A stretch of 64,000 nucleotides of DNA, taken from the NCBI GenBank assembly GCA_021734255.1, contig JAIPJM010000001.1, positions 1 through 64,000 of the forward strand, given 5' to 3'. The notes beneath the pieces were generated by a model. The model saw only the letters and a program-made list of their open reading frames with translations, did not search any database and was not told where the DNA came from. Both the position numbers and the translations under genes were made by a program. This DNA is from Fidelibacterota bacterium (GTDB lineage Bacteria; Fidelibacterota; UBA8477; JABMPR01). Position 1 is the stretch's first letter. The number at the start of each line of letters is the position of its first letter. Shown piece by piece: positions 17,750 to 26,959 of this stretch.

Positions 17750-18763
17750 ATGAACTCTGGGACGTCCCCTATCATCAATATAAACAAGCTTGATTTTACC
17801 TGGGCCACACGAGATCCATTTCTTTTTTGTGTTCATCACCGGGACCAGTACCCTGCCGGCGAAGCCTATCTTGGCCCACCGGCTACCGCACTAAAGGGCC
17901 GAAACATCGGGCAGGATTTTACCTTGAAGGATGGCTGGCGTATGTACCATGGCGACCGTGTACCCGGGTTTCCGGCACACCCCCACCGGGGCTTCGAGAC
18001 AGTTACCATCGTCCTGAATGGCTATGTGGACCATTCTGACTCTCATGGCGCCTCGGGTCGATATGGTGAAGGTGATGTCCAGTGGATGACTGCTGGCTCC
18101 GGGCTTCAGCATGCAGAAATGTTTCCCTTGCTCAATCAGGACACACCCAATACGGGAGAACTATTCCAGGTTTGGCTGAACCTGCCTGAAAAGAACAAAA
18201 TGGTAGACCCTTTTTATAAAATGCTCTGGTCAGAGGACATACCCACTCATAAGGCAAATGGTGCCCATGTCCGCATCATTGCTGGAACATTCCAGGGACT
18301 GACACCCCCACCGCCGGCACCTGATTCCTGGGCCAGAGATCCAGAGAACGAGGTTTCTATCTGGATCATTACCTTGGAACCAAACGCAAATTGGGTGCTT
18401 CCAGCTACACACCCAGGGCTGAACCGGTCCCTTTATTTCTACCAGGGATCAGACATTACGATCGCCGGTAAAGATATTGGTGTTTCCCACTCACTAGACC
18501 TGAAGCCAGAGGCTGAAGTAGATTTTAAAAATGGGAAAGAAGAAGCTTGTCTGCTACTACTTCAAGCTAAACCTATTGGGGAGCCTGTGGCTCAATATGG
18601 TCCATTTGTGATGAATCGGCGTGTGGAGTTGGAGCAGGCATTTTCGGATTATCAGAAAACACAGTTTGGAGGATGGCCTTGGTCGCGAAATGATCCCGTG
18701 CATGGACCAAAGAAACGACGCTTTGCCCGTTTCGCTGATGGGTCCGAAGAAATCCCCTCATAG
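17750..18763 (+). CDS. Pirin family protein
   Basis: Cupin-fold protein of 337 residues. The metal ligands of pirin are all present: His77 and His79 in PAHPHRGFETVTI, and His121 and Glu123 in GLQHAEMF. The C-terminal pirin domain follows (about residues 195-310). Bacterial pirins bind iron and some act as quercetin 2,3-dioxygenases; the substrate here is unknown. A strong Shine-Dalgarno sequence, GGGGGAAGGAG, lies just before the ATG. Confidence 0.9.
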   Translation: MNSGTSPIININKLDFTWATRDPFLFCVHHRDQYPAGEAYLGPPATALKGRNIGQDFTLKDGWRMYHGDRVPGFPAHPHRGFETVTIVLNGYVDHSDSHGASGRYGEGDVQWMTAGSGLQHAEMFPLLNQDTPNTGELFQVWLNLPEKNKMVDPFYKMLWSEDIPTHKANGAHVRIIAGTFQGLTPPPPAPDSWARDPENEVSIWIITLEPNANWVLPATHPGLNRSLYFYQGSDITIAGKDIGVSHSLDLKPEAEVDFKNGKEEACLLLLQAKPIGEPVAQYGPFVMNRRVELEQAFSDYQKTQFGGWPWSRNDPVHGPKKRRFARFADGSEEIPS

Positions 18764-18853
18764 GAAAGTGATCTGGCAATTGGCAATTCCTCCCTGCAAT
18801 AGTTAACTTATCCGTTCTTGGATGCAACCAAAGAGGAAAGAACAGGAGTTCGC

Positions 18854-19321
18854 ATGAATAATTTCACAATGAGGCTAATGTTAATATGTTTCGCAATCTT
18901 CCTTATGTCCTGTGCGGCTTCTGAGCAACAGGTCGAAGCAAGTGGACCATCCGAGAATTCCGGTCGCGTTGTTTTGGAAACCTTTGTGGGGAAACAAGTT
19001 CCTCTCATGCACGCAGATCTTTTGAGCTGGGGCTTTTTGGCGGACTCCTCTATCGAGATCACGGGTACAGTACTCGATGCAAACAGCAAGCCGATTTCAG
19101 CGGTTTCGATCAGCCTGCTAGATGATTCAAGAGAAATGATCGCTGGAGAGACGGCTTCAACAGCTGATGGATACTTCAATATTTCAGCCAAAACTGTTTC
19201 CGTTTCTGACCATATCGTGTTCAAGCACGCCGATTATGAAACCCTTGACCTTGTGATCAAAGAGTTGGATCAATCCCAGGAAGAAATGCTTGTTAAATAC
19301 GAGCGGGTTGTTCTGCCCTGA
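18854..19321 (+). CDS. Lipoprotein with carboxypeptidase-regulatory-like domain
   Basis: Predicted lipoprotein of 155 residues. I chose the ATG at 18854 (AGGAG upstream, clean signal peptide) instead of one at 18818. The lipobox is FLMSC. Residues about 70-145 form a CarboxypepD_reg-like beta-sandwich (ITGTVLDANSKPISAVSISL, then ADGYFNISAKTV), a fold common in surface proteins. It heads a likely three-gene operon with the papain-like protease (31 bases downstream) and a DUF2927 lipoprotein. Confidence 0.65.
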   Translation: MNNFTMRLMLICFAIFLMSCAASEQQVEASGPSENSGRVVLETFVGKQVPLMHADLLSWGFLADSSIEITGTVLDANSKPISAVSISLLDDSREMIAGETASTADGYFNISAKTVSVSDHIVFKHADYETLDLVIKELDQSQEEMLVKYERVVLP

Positions 19322-19352
19322 AACCATACCAATGATTGGAAATATCTTATAC

Positions 19353-21905
19353 ATGAAAAAGCCACTGATCCTCAGTTTACTCATAGCCTTATCAAGCACT
19401 GTCATTTTTGCTCAAGTGGTGAATGTCAATCCTGACCCCAACGGTGAGCCCTGGCTGGTGGGCGGACTGCGGCCCTTAACTGTGGCTGACAAGCTGAAGC
19501 TTGCCAACATGAAGAAGGTTGACATCCAGGAGTCAAAACTTGGCAAACGGGCCGTCTTGCCTGCTCGGATCGATCATTCAAACAGCAAATATTTTCCTCC
19601 TGTTTTCAATCAGACAGACGGGAGTTGTGGACAGGCCAGTGGCGTTGGTTACACCTTTAACTACGAGATCAATGCCGTGCGGGATCTCGATGCCAGCGTT
19701 CCCGAGAACCAATACCCAACGCATTACACTTATAATTTTCTCAATGAAGGATCCGGAGCCAATGGTTCCTGGTATTTTGATGGTTGGGACATCATCCGAG
19801 TAAACGGTTGTCCCAATATCATTCAGTATGGTGGCTCCCGGGCCTGTCTTGGTGACAGGGGCTGGATGACCGGCTACGATAAATATTATGCCGGGATGCT
19901 CAACCGGGTGCTCATGCCCGTTTCCATTTCGGTAGATACACCTGAGGGGCTGGAAATTTTAAAACACTGGTTCAATAGCCGGGCAGAAGGCTCCCCCGTA
20001 GGTGGGGTGGTGAATTTTGCCGCTGGGGCTACTGGCTACAGCATGGGAACGCTTCCTGCTGGGACACATGAAGCTGGAAAGCAGGTGATGACCGCCTGGG
20101 GCACAGAGGTGAATCATGCCATGACCTTTTCCGGATATGATGACTCCATTCGTTATGACTGGAACGGTGACAATCAATTCACCAATGATATCGATATCAC
20201 CGGGGACGGGATCGTCGACATGCGAGACTGGGAGATCGGTGGTGTTATCGTGGTCAATAGCTGGGGTAGTGGTTGGGGAAACAGTGGCCGAGCCTATATG
20301 ATGTATCGGCTACTGGCAGAGTCTGTACCCCGCGGTGGCATTATGAATAACGTGGTGCACGGTCTATATGCAAAAGCCACCTATGAGCCCAAGCTGACAC
20401 TAAAGGCCTCCCTCAAACACACCTCCCGAGAAAAGTTGAGAATCACAGCTGGCGTTTCATCGGATCCTAATGCAAGCGTACCCGATCATGTCTTAGATCT
20501 CCCCCTTTTCAATCAACAAGGTGGGGATTTTTCCGTCTTGGGCGGTGATAGCCTTGTGGATGAAACACTTGAATTCGGAATAGACGTTTCTCCCCTCCTG
20601 AATTTTGTGGACAGCGATGAGCGGGCGATTTTTTACCTGATCGTAGATGAAATCGACCCTGGCAATGAGGACAATGGAGAAATTGTTTCCCTGTCTCTTA
20701 TTGATCATGGACTTGGTGGTACAGAAACTATGCTGTTGGGCGGGAACATCGCGATCCAAAACAACAATTCAACTTTTGTACCCATTAATAAAACCGTCAG
20801 TTTTGAGCCGGTTTCTGTGACCACAGAAACACTGCCGGCAACCGCTCCCGGGGAATACTATAGCCAGCAACTTGAAGCAATGGGTGGTGAAGACCCATAC
20901 TATTGGAGCGCTTTCCTGGGCTACAGAGAAAACGACAGCAGTGATCCTTTCCCGCACGTGTTTACTGAACAGTTGAACCCCAGTAACAACGACGATGGAG
21001 AAGTTATAAAAACCCTGGATTTCGATTTTCCTTTTTATGGAGAGACATATAGAGACCTGGTCATTTTGACAGATGGGTCCATTGTGTTCAGCGGCAAATT
21101 TCAATATTTACGCTCAGTACCAGACCTGAGAGCTCAGAAAGCCATATCGGTCTATGCTTCCGACCTGATGATCTACCCGGCTGATGGAGATGGTATCTGG
21201 TACGAGGGCGATGAAAATTCTGCAACCTTCCATTGGAAAACCTCAAAATTTGATGACCAGCCCGCCCATATTGATGTTGCCGTAACGCTTAGGCCTGATG
21301 GGAGCCTCGAATTCTTCTACGGCCCTAATATTAGCCTAGGTAGTGATTGGGTGAGTGGGGTCTCGCTTGGTGATGAAGAGAACATTACCCTTACCTCAGT
21401 ATCCAGCACATACAATTTGCCAGATAATAAGGCACTGTCTTTTGATCCTCCTGACTTTCCTTTCGGTATGCAGGTCAGCCGTTCGGGTATATTCCAGGGA
21501 ACCGTTCCGGATTTCAACAAAGAGTGGCTTATTCGATTTAAGGTGGTAGACAATCTTGGACTAGTCGCATTTCAGGACATCCCGTTCTCCGTGAGAACAC
21601 TGAATGCTGATGAATCTATTCTGGCTTCGGAATTCAAACTCCTACCGAATTATCCCAATCCTTTCAATGCTTCAACAAGGATCGCATTCGATCTTCCAGA
21701 ATACTCCGCTGTGACCCTGGAAGTGTTTAATGTCCGTGGACAGAAGATTAAAACGCTTGTTAGGGATCAGCTTGGTGCTGGACATCATTCGGTTTCCTGG
21801 GATGGTGCAAGCACGAGTGGGACGCGGGCACCAAGCGGTATCTATTATTTTCGCTTGAGCAATGGTACTGAACAATCCTCCCAGAAGATGCTTCTGATCA
21901 AGTAA
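19353..21905 (+). CDS. Secreted papain-like (C1A) cysteine protease with Ig-like and sorting domains
   Basis: Protein of 850 residues with a signal peptide ending at IFAQ. The peptidase domain has the oxyanion Gln87 and catalytic Cys92 (NQTDGSCGQASG), His255 (TEVNHAMTFSGYDD) and Asn302 (VVNSWGSGWGN). Between His and Asn lies an insertion with a calcium-loop look (DITGDGIVDMRDWE). A putative Ig domain (about residues 490-750, apparently with an inserted beta domain) follows. The C-terminus is the PNYPNPFNAS sorting domain ending SSQKMLLIK, which in FCB bacteria directs export and surface attachment. I used the ATG at 19353, where the signal sequence begins; no strong Shine-Dalgarno sequence is seen. 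Confidence 0.85.
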   Translation: MKKPLILSLLIALSSTVIFAQVVNVNPDPNGEPWLVGGLRPLTVADKLKLANMKKVDIQESKLGKRAVLPARIDHSNSKYFPPVFNQTDGSCGQASGVGYTFNYEINAVRDLDASVPENQYPTHYTYNFLNEGSGANGSWYFDGWDIIRVNGCPNIIQYGGSRACLGDRGWMTGYDKYYAGMLNRVLMPVSISVDTPEGLEILKHWFNSRAEGSPVGGVVNFAAGATGYSMGTLPAGTHEAGKQVMTAWGTEVNHAMTFSGYDDSIRYDWNGDNQFTNDIDITGDGIVDMRDWEIGGVIVVNSWGSGWGNSGRAYMMYRLLAESVPRGGIMNNVVHGLYAKATYEPKLTLKASLKHTSREKLRITAGVSSDPNASVPDHVLDLPLFNQQGGDFSVLGGDSLVDETLEFGIDVSPLLNFVDSDERAIFYLIVDEIDPGNEDNGEIVSLSLIDHGLGGTETMLLGGNIAIQNNNSTFVPINKTVSFEPVSVTTETLPATAPGEYYSQQLEAMGGEDPYYWSAFLGYRENDSSDPFPHVFTEQLNPSNNDDGEVIKTLDFDFPFYGETYRDLVILTDGSIVFSGKFQYLRSVPDLRAQKAISVYASDLMIYPADGDGIWYEGDENSATFHWKTSKFDDQPAHIDVAVTLRPDGSLEFFYGPNISLGSDWVSGVSLGDEENITLTSVSSTYNLPDNKALSFDPPDFPFGMQVSRSGIFQGTVPDFNKEWLIRFKVVDNLGLVAFQDIPFSVRTLNADESILASEFKLLPNYPNPFNASTRIAFDLPEYSAVTLEVFNVRGQKIKTLVRDQLGAGHHSVSWDGASTSGTRAPSGIYYFRLSNGTEQSSQKMLLIK

Positions 21906-21907
21906 GC

Positions 21908-22588
21908 ATGAAGCATTTCCTCTTCCTCCTTTTGGTCGGATCGTTCACCTGTTGTAGCGAGCCAGGTGATACTGCAGTGATCAAGGCCTACTTCAAGGAG
22001 GTTGCCCTGGGTGCTGAGTTTGGTGACACTGAACCTGTGGTTCGCAAATGGGACATCGACATACATATCTCAACTGCAGGTAATTGGCCTGATCATCTTC
22101 GAAACGAATTAAATCTCATTGTCGGTGAACTGAATGAACTTATTAATGCGGTCGATATTCTGGACGTCGACTCAACCCAAGCCCATAACTTTGTAATTTT
22201 TATCGGCAACCCCAGTGACTATGTCACTATTGAACCCAGTGCTCAGCCCTACGTAGGGGCGAATTATGGGCTGTTCTGGGTCTACTGGGACAGAAGCAGG
22301 ATCAATAAAGGAAGTTCATATATCGATCCGGTCCGAGCTGATACGCAGGTGTGGCAGAAACACCTTTTACGAGAGGAACTCACCCAGGCTCTTGGACTCA
22401 TGAATGATTCAGACAAGTATGATGACAGCATCTTTTTTCAGGGGCGCTCTTACACGACATCCTATACTGATCTGGATAAGAATCTCATCCGCCTCCTGTA
22501 TCACGAAGATATAAAACCAGGAATGACATGGGCTGAAGCTGAGCCCGTTCTGTCACGCCTTCTGGAAGATGCCAGCGTCTTAGATTAG
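21908..22588 (+). CDS. DUF2927-family lipoprotein
   Basis: Product of 226 residues with a lipoprotein-like signal (LLLVGSFTCC). The C-terminal half carries the DUF2927 signature REELTQALGLMNDSDKYDDS followed by SIFF and a conserved LIRLLYHEDIKPGMTWAEA. This family resembles metalloproteases (the E-x-x-Q segment aligns with HExxH zincins) but usually lacks the zinc histidines, as here. It starts two bases after the protease stop, so it may be a partner or substrate-recognition factor; that is inference. It converges with trpA with 17 bases between the stop codons and no terminator visible. Confidence 0.7.
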   Translation: MKHFLFLLLVGSFTCCSEPGDTAVIKAYFKEVALGAEFGDTEPVVRKWDIDIHISTAGNWPDHLRNELNLIVGELNELINAVDILDVDSTQAHNFVIFIGNPSDYVTIEPSAQPYVGANYGLFWVYWDRSRINKGSSYIDPVRADTQVWQKHLLREELTQALGLMNDSDKYDDSIFFQGRSYTTSYTDLDKNLIRLLYHEDIKPGMTWAEAEPVLSRLLEDASVLD

Positions 22589-22605
22589 TTGATAAGTAAA
22601 AGCCT

Positions 22606-23391
22606 TTATGTAAGACTCTTGATAAACCGTTTTATGGCATCCAGGCCCTCTGGCAAGGGCTTATTCATATAAGTTTTAATTAGCGCACTACCAACGATCA
22701 TTATTTCTGCGTGAGAATGAAGGGCAGACACCTGGTCTTTACTGGACAAACCAAAGCCAACAGCAATCGGAAGTTCCGTTAGTTTTCGAATACGCTCCAG
22801 ATAGGTCAGGGTTTGCTCATTAACCACTGTTTTTTTACCGGTAATGCCCGTTCTTGCCGTGCAATAGACAAAACCCGTAGCGTTGTGCAGAAGTGTTTGA
22901 ATTCTTTCTGCTCTGGAAGTAGATGCCAGCACCTGTATAAAAGCCAGATCATACGCTTTACACGCATCTAATAACTGATCTGCTGCATCTTCATCTACTG
23001 GATAATCTGGCACGATCAACCCCTGTACCCCCATACTGCTAACTGTCTCGCAAAAAGCGCTTACACCATAACGATAAATGATATTGAAATAACTCATAAT
23101 GATGATGGGCTTCTCTGTTTCAGCTACCAGTCCTTTGATCATGGCCAGGCTAGAGGCTACTGTAGCACCGTTCGCCAGAGCCTTTTCATTTGCTCCGGCT
23201 ATGACCGGGCCATCTGCGACTGGATCTGAGAAGGGGATCTGTACCTCGAGAATATCAGCGCCTTCCTCCAGAATATTTTTGGCGATCACCCTGCTGCTCT
23301 CCATATCTGGGTACCCTGCAACAAGGTGCATCATAAATCCCGGCTGACCGGACATCTTTATCTTTTCAAGCTGCTTTGTAAGTTTTATCAT
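22606..23391 (-). CDS. trpA: Tryptophan synthase alpha subunit
   Basis: Enzyme of 261 residues that cleaves indole-3-glycerol phosphate to indole and passes it to TrpB. The catalytic Glu49 and Asp60 fall at the same positions as in E. coli (EVQIPFSDPVADGP). The phosphate-binding end GFGLSSKDQVSAL is present. It is the last gene of the trp operon and starts directly after the trpB stop (TAAATG). Confidence 0.97.
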   Translation of the reverse strand: MIKLTKQLEKIKMSGQPGFMMHLVAGYPDMESSRVIAKNILEEGADILEVQIPFSDPVADGPVIAGANEKALANGATVASSLAMIKGLVAETEKPIIIMSYFNIIYRYGVSAFCETVSSMGVQGLIVPDYPVDEDAADQLLDACKAYDLAFIQVLASTSRAERIQTLLHNATGFVYCTARTGITGKKTVVNEQTLTYLERIRKLTELPIAVGFGLSSKDQVSALHSHAEIMIVGSALIKTYMNKPLPEGLDAIKRFIKSLT

Positions 23392-24636
23392 TTAAACATC
23401 CCTGACCTGATCCCGGAGATATTCCGAAAACTTTTCATCCTGCATTTCTTTTGTCACAATAAACAAGTCTTTATCACCGCGACCAGAGCAATTGAAAACG
23501 ACGGTCTTAGTTTTATCCAGTGTTGGAGTGAGTTTTATCACCTCAGCCACTGCATGACTTGATTCGAGTGCCGCAAACACACCCTCTGTTTTAGCTAATA
23601 TCTGATATGCCTTCAGCACATCATCATCTTTAGCATATGTGAACCGCACGCGACCATCGTCTTTCAAGTATGAAATTTGCGGGCCTACTCCGGCATAATC
23701 GAGGCCAGCCGATATGCTGTGAGTGTCTGCCAACTGCCCTTCTTCATTTTGAAGGAAGTATGATTTAAAGCCTTCAACGACACCGACCTTACCCCCTTCG
23801 AATCGAGCAGCATGTTCAACACCATCGACACCTTTTCCTCCGGCTTCAACGCCAGTCAGTTTTACATTGGGGTCATCCAGGAAGTCATAGAAAAAGCCCA
23901 GCGCATTGCTTCCACCACCCACACAAGCGATCATGTGATCTGGCAAACCACCGGTTTGATCGATCATTTGCTCACGGGTCTCTTCTCCAATAACCTTCTG
24001 AAAATAGGTATTCATTGCCGGGTATGGGTTGGGACCACATACGGTTCCCAGCAGGTAATGCGTATTGCTGGGGTTTGAGATCAGATCACGAAGCGCAGCG
24101 TTTATGGCATCTCTCAGGGTTTGACCCCCTTCTGCTACAGGTATGACCGTAGCGCCCAACTGCTCCATCCAGAAAACATTTGGCCGCTGTCTCCTATAAT
24201 CTTTGGCGCCCATGTAAACGATACACTCCAGTCCAAACTTTGCACATACTGTCGCTGTTGCCAGACCATGCTGGCCAGCACCCGTCTCTGCAATAACCCG
24301 CGTCTTGCCCATTTTTTTGGCGATCAGCGCCTGACCTAAACAATGATTGATCTTGTGAGCGCCTGTATGGAGAAGTCCTTCATTTTTCATGTATACCTGA
24401 GCTCCACCCAAGCGCCTGGTGAGATTTTCACAATAGTAAAGTGGGGTTGGTCGGCCAGTATAATGCTTATGGAGGTATTTCAGTTCTTCTACAAACTGAT
24501 CATCTTGAATGGCCGTAAAAAATGCATCCCTGAGATCATCCATGATGGGTACCAGGATCTCCGGCACATACCTCCCACCATAAGGTCCAAAATGACCGTC
24601 CTGATGAATTAGAATTTCTTTCAGTGTTGCCCCCAT
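23392..24636 (-). CDS. trpB: Tryptophan synthase beta subunit
   Basis: PLP enzyme of about 414 residues that condenses indole with serine. The PLP lysine is in LLHTGAHKINHCLGQ, and the phosphate loop CVGGGSNALG and the conserved HFGPYGGRYVPE are intact. Two ATGs are possible (24645 and 24636); the second has GAAGG nine bases upstream, while for the first that sequence is directly adjacent, so I prefer 24636. It overlaps or abuts the trpDCF stop. Confidence 0.97.
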   Translation of the reverse strand: MGATLKEILIHQDGHFGPYGGRYVPEILVPIMDDLRDAFFTAIQDDQFVEELKYLHKHYTGRPTPLYYCENLTRRLGGAQVYMKNEGLLHTGAHKINHCLGQALIAKKMGKTRVIAETGAGQHGLATATVCAKFGLECIVYMGAKDYRRQRPNVFWMEQLGATVIPVAEGGQTLRDAINAALRDLISNPSNTHYLLGTVCGPNPYPAMNTYFQKVIGEETREQMIDQTGGLPDHMIACVGGGSNALGFFYDFLDDPNVKLTGVEAGGKGVDGVEHAARFEGGKVGVVEGFKSYFLQNEEGQLADTHSISAGLDYAGVGPQISYLKDDGRVRFTYAKDDDVLKAYQILAKTEGVFAALESSHAVAEVIKLTPTLDKTKTVVFNCSGRGDKDLFIVTKEMQDEKFSEYLRDQVRDV

Positions 24637-24637
24637 A

Positions 24638-26959
24638 CTATCCATCCTTCACATGCTTAAGAATACTGACAATCTTTTCCATATCTTCTTTGCCTTCAGA
24701 TTCTATCCCAGATGCAGCGTCAACACCAGACGCATTCTGGACAAGCGCGAGTATTTCACTCGTATTAGATTCTGAAACACCGCCTGCAACCAGGAACGGT
24801 TTGTCAATCTGAGTTTTATTTATGATCGAATAGTCATAACCTTCACCGGACCCGGGTTTCTTCCCATCAACGATGAACATGGACACGACTGCATCATATT
24901 TTGCGGCTAGCTCTACATTTTCTGATCCAAGTGTTTTAATAACAGGTCGGTCCACACCCTTACAATATTTCTCATCTTCCTCCCCGGACAGTTGAACCAG
25001 ATCAAGGCCTACTTCTTCGGCAATAACATTAACCGTCTCCAGGGCTTGGTTTTGAAAGACCCCAACTGAGAGTGTTTTTTTTAGTTTGCCTGTGATCTCC
25101 TTTGCCTTCTTAGTCTCTATTCGACGCTTGCTGCTTGGGACAAAATTCAGGCCGACCATATCAACCCCCAGATCTTCACATTCGAGGGCAATCTCCAGAT
25201 TTCTAATGCCACAGGCCTTGAATAATTTTCTGCCCTGTCGCAGTTTCTCCAGTGCTTTAACCGTGTTCGACTCCTGCATTATTGAGGTACCTACCAAAGC
25301 TGCATCAGCCACACCATTGATCCGCGAAATCGTTTCAAATCCATATCCGCTCTCTGCAATCAGGACAACATCCTTCGGTACGTCAGCACACAGTCGGATA
25401 AATGTTTTTGTATCAACGTCCATTGTATGCAGGTTTCGGTTGTTAATCCCTATTATTTCGGCCTTTGCTCGAAGCGCCACCTCCAGCTCAGCCCTGCTAT
25501 GGACCTCCACAAGGGCATCCATGCCTAGTGATCTGGATATCTCGATATACTCTTGGATCTGATCATATGTCAGTATGGCCACGATCAACAGTATGGCATC
25601 AGCGCCATAGTATCTTGCCTGGTAGATCTGGTACGAATCGATGATGAAATCCTTCATTAGCAGTGGCGTGTTCATAGTTGCTTCTCGCGCTGTTTTGAGA
25701 TTATTCAGACTTCCGCCGAAATAATTCTTTTCTGTCAATACCGAGATAGCATTTACGCCACCATCCTCATAGGCTTGAGCAATTTCTCCTGGTTCTAATT
25801 CTCCTTTGTATATCTCTGCCTGCGAGGGCGAGCCCTTTTTGATTTCTGCTATCAGGCCTAGTGTATTTTTACCTGCCAGGGCTTGTTTAAAACTTCTATC
25901 AGATTGCTTAAGATCCTTTTTGAAAGTTTTAAGTGGAAGTGTCTTCTTTTGAGCCTCCACCTCAGATCTTTTATTTTTCACGATATCCAGTAGAATATCT
26001 GGCGTATTACTCAACCTCCCATAACTATCAAGTAATCTCTTGGCAGCTCCACTTTGGATTGTTTCACGAGCTAACTCAACGCCCTTTCTATAAGTTTTAA
26101 CTTTTCCCATAAATTTGAGAGAAAGGGCTGTATTGATTAAAACAAGGTTCACGTGTTGGGATGAACACTTCCCCTTGATGATATCATCAGCAAGTTTTAG
26201 GTTAAACTCCTTTGATCCACCTTCGATCTCTGAAAACTCGACTCGATCGAACCCAAAATCTTCAGGCCTTAAGGTATATGAAAGTATCTCGCCATCAATT
26301 ATCTCGCGTACCTGGGTTTCCCTCGTCAACGTCAACTCATCCAATCCATCTCCGCCGGTCAAAACCAACACATGCTTCTTTCCTAAAGCCAAGCAAGCTT
26401 CAGCGATCAACTCCATGTCTGTGCTATTTGATGTCCCTATGATCTGGTACTCAGGGTTTGCTGGATTCAACAGAGGGCCGAGGATATTGAAGATGGTTTT
26501 TACACCGACGCTCTGTCTTACAGCAGCGAAGTGCTTGAATGCGGGATGAAAGGAGCGGGCAAAAATGAAGGCTATGCCCAGGTTTTTATAAATAGCCTCT
26601 AACTCAGATTTTTCCGGCGAGATATTCAGCCCCAGGTCTTCAAGCAGATCAAAGCTACCATATCTTCCGCTGGCTGCTTTATTCCCATGTTTGGCTACTG
26701 CAACGCCGCAGGCTGACAAGATCAAGGCATTCAAAGTCGATGTATTGATGCGCTTTAAGCCTGACCCGCCGGTTCCGCAAAGGTCTATAGCTCCTGGTAT
26801 ATCTAGCTTTACTGGCATTTGCTCATAAAACAGCCTAACCATCTTGGCCACATCTTGTCCCGTGAACCCTTTCTGGTTCAATTCCAGCAGATAGCTTTCC
26901 TGTTGAGATAGCTCCAACTGCCCTGATATACTTTTCCTGACAAAATCTTGCAGATTCAT
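24638..26959 (-). CDS. trpDCF: Trifunctional TrpD-TrpC-TrpF fusion
   Basis: Single polypeptide of 773 residues covering three consecutive steps. Residues about 1-325 are anthranilate phosphoribosyltransferase (CGTGGSGLKRINTST, KHGNKAASGRYGSFDLLEDLG). Residues about 330-575 are indole-3-glycerol-phosphate synthase (LIAEIKKGSPSQ, LLMKDFIIDSYQIYQARYYG, IGINNRNL, IAESGY). Residues about 580-773 are phosphoribosylanthranilate isomerase (KACGIRNLEIALE, MVGLNFVPSSKR, LVQLSGEE, VAGGV). The frame is continuous with no sign of a sequencing join. TrpC-TrpF fusions are classical in enterobacteria; adding TrpD at the N-terminus is unusual. It overlaps trpEG by ATGA. Confidence 0.93.
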   Translation of the reverse strand: MNLQDFVRKSISGQLELSQQESYLLELNQKGFTGQDVAKMVRLFYEQMPVKLDIPGAIDLCGTGGSGLKRINTSTLNALILSACGVAVAKHGNKAASGRYGSFDLLEDLGLNISPEKSELEAIYKNLGIAFIFARSFHPAFKHFAAVRQSVGVKTIFNILGPLLNPANPEYQIIGTSNSTDMELIAEACLALGKKHVLVLTGGDGLDELTLTRETQVREIIDGEILSYTLRPEDFGFDRVEFSEIEGGSKEFNLKLADDIIKGKCSSQHVNLVLINTALSLKFMGKVKTYRKGVELARETIQSGAAKRLLDSYGRLSNTPDILLDIVKNKRSEVEAQKKTLPLKTFKKDLKQSDRSFKQALAGKNTLGLIAEIKKGSPSQAEIYKGELEPGEIAQAYEDGGVNAISVLTEKNYFGGSLNNLKTAREATMNTPLLMKDFIIDSYQIYQARYYGADAILLIVAILTYDQIQEYIEISRSLGMDALVEVHSRAELEVALRAKAEIIGINNRNLHTMDVDTKTFIRLCADVPKDVVLIAESGYGFETISRINGVADAALVGTSIMQESNTVKALEKLRQGRKLFKACGIRNLEIALECEDLGVDMVGLNFVPSSKRRIETKKAKEITGKLKKTLSVGVFQNQALETVNVIAEEVGLDLVQLSGEEDEKYCKGVDRPVIKTLGSENVELAAKYDAVVSMFIVDGKKPGSGEGYDYSIINKTQIDKPFLVAGGVSESNTSEILALVQNASGVDAASGIESEGKEDMEKIVSILKHVKDG

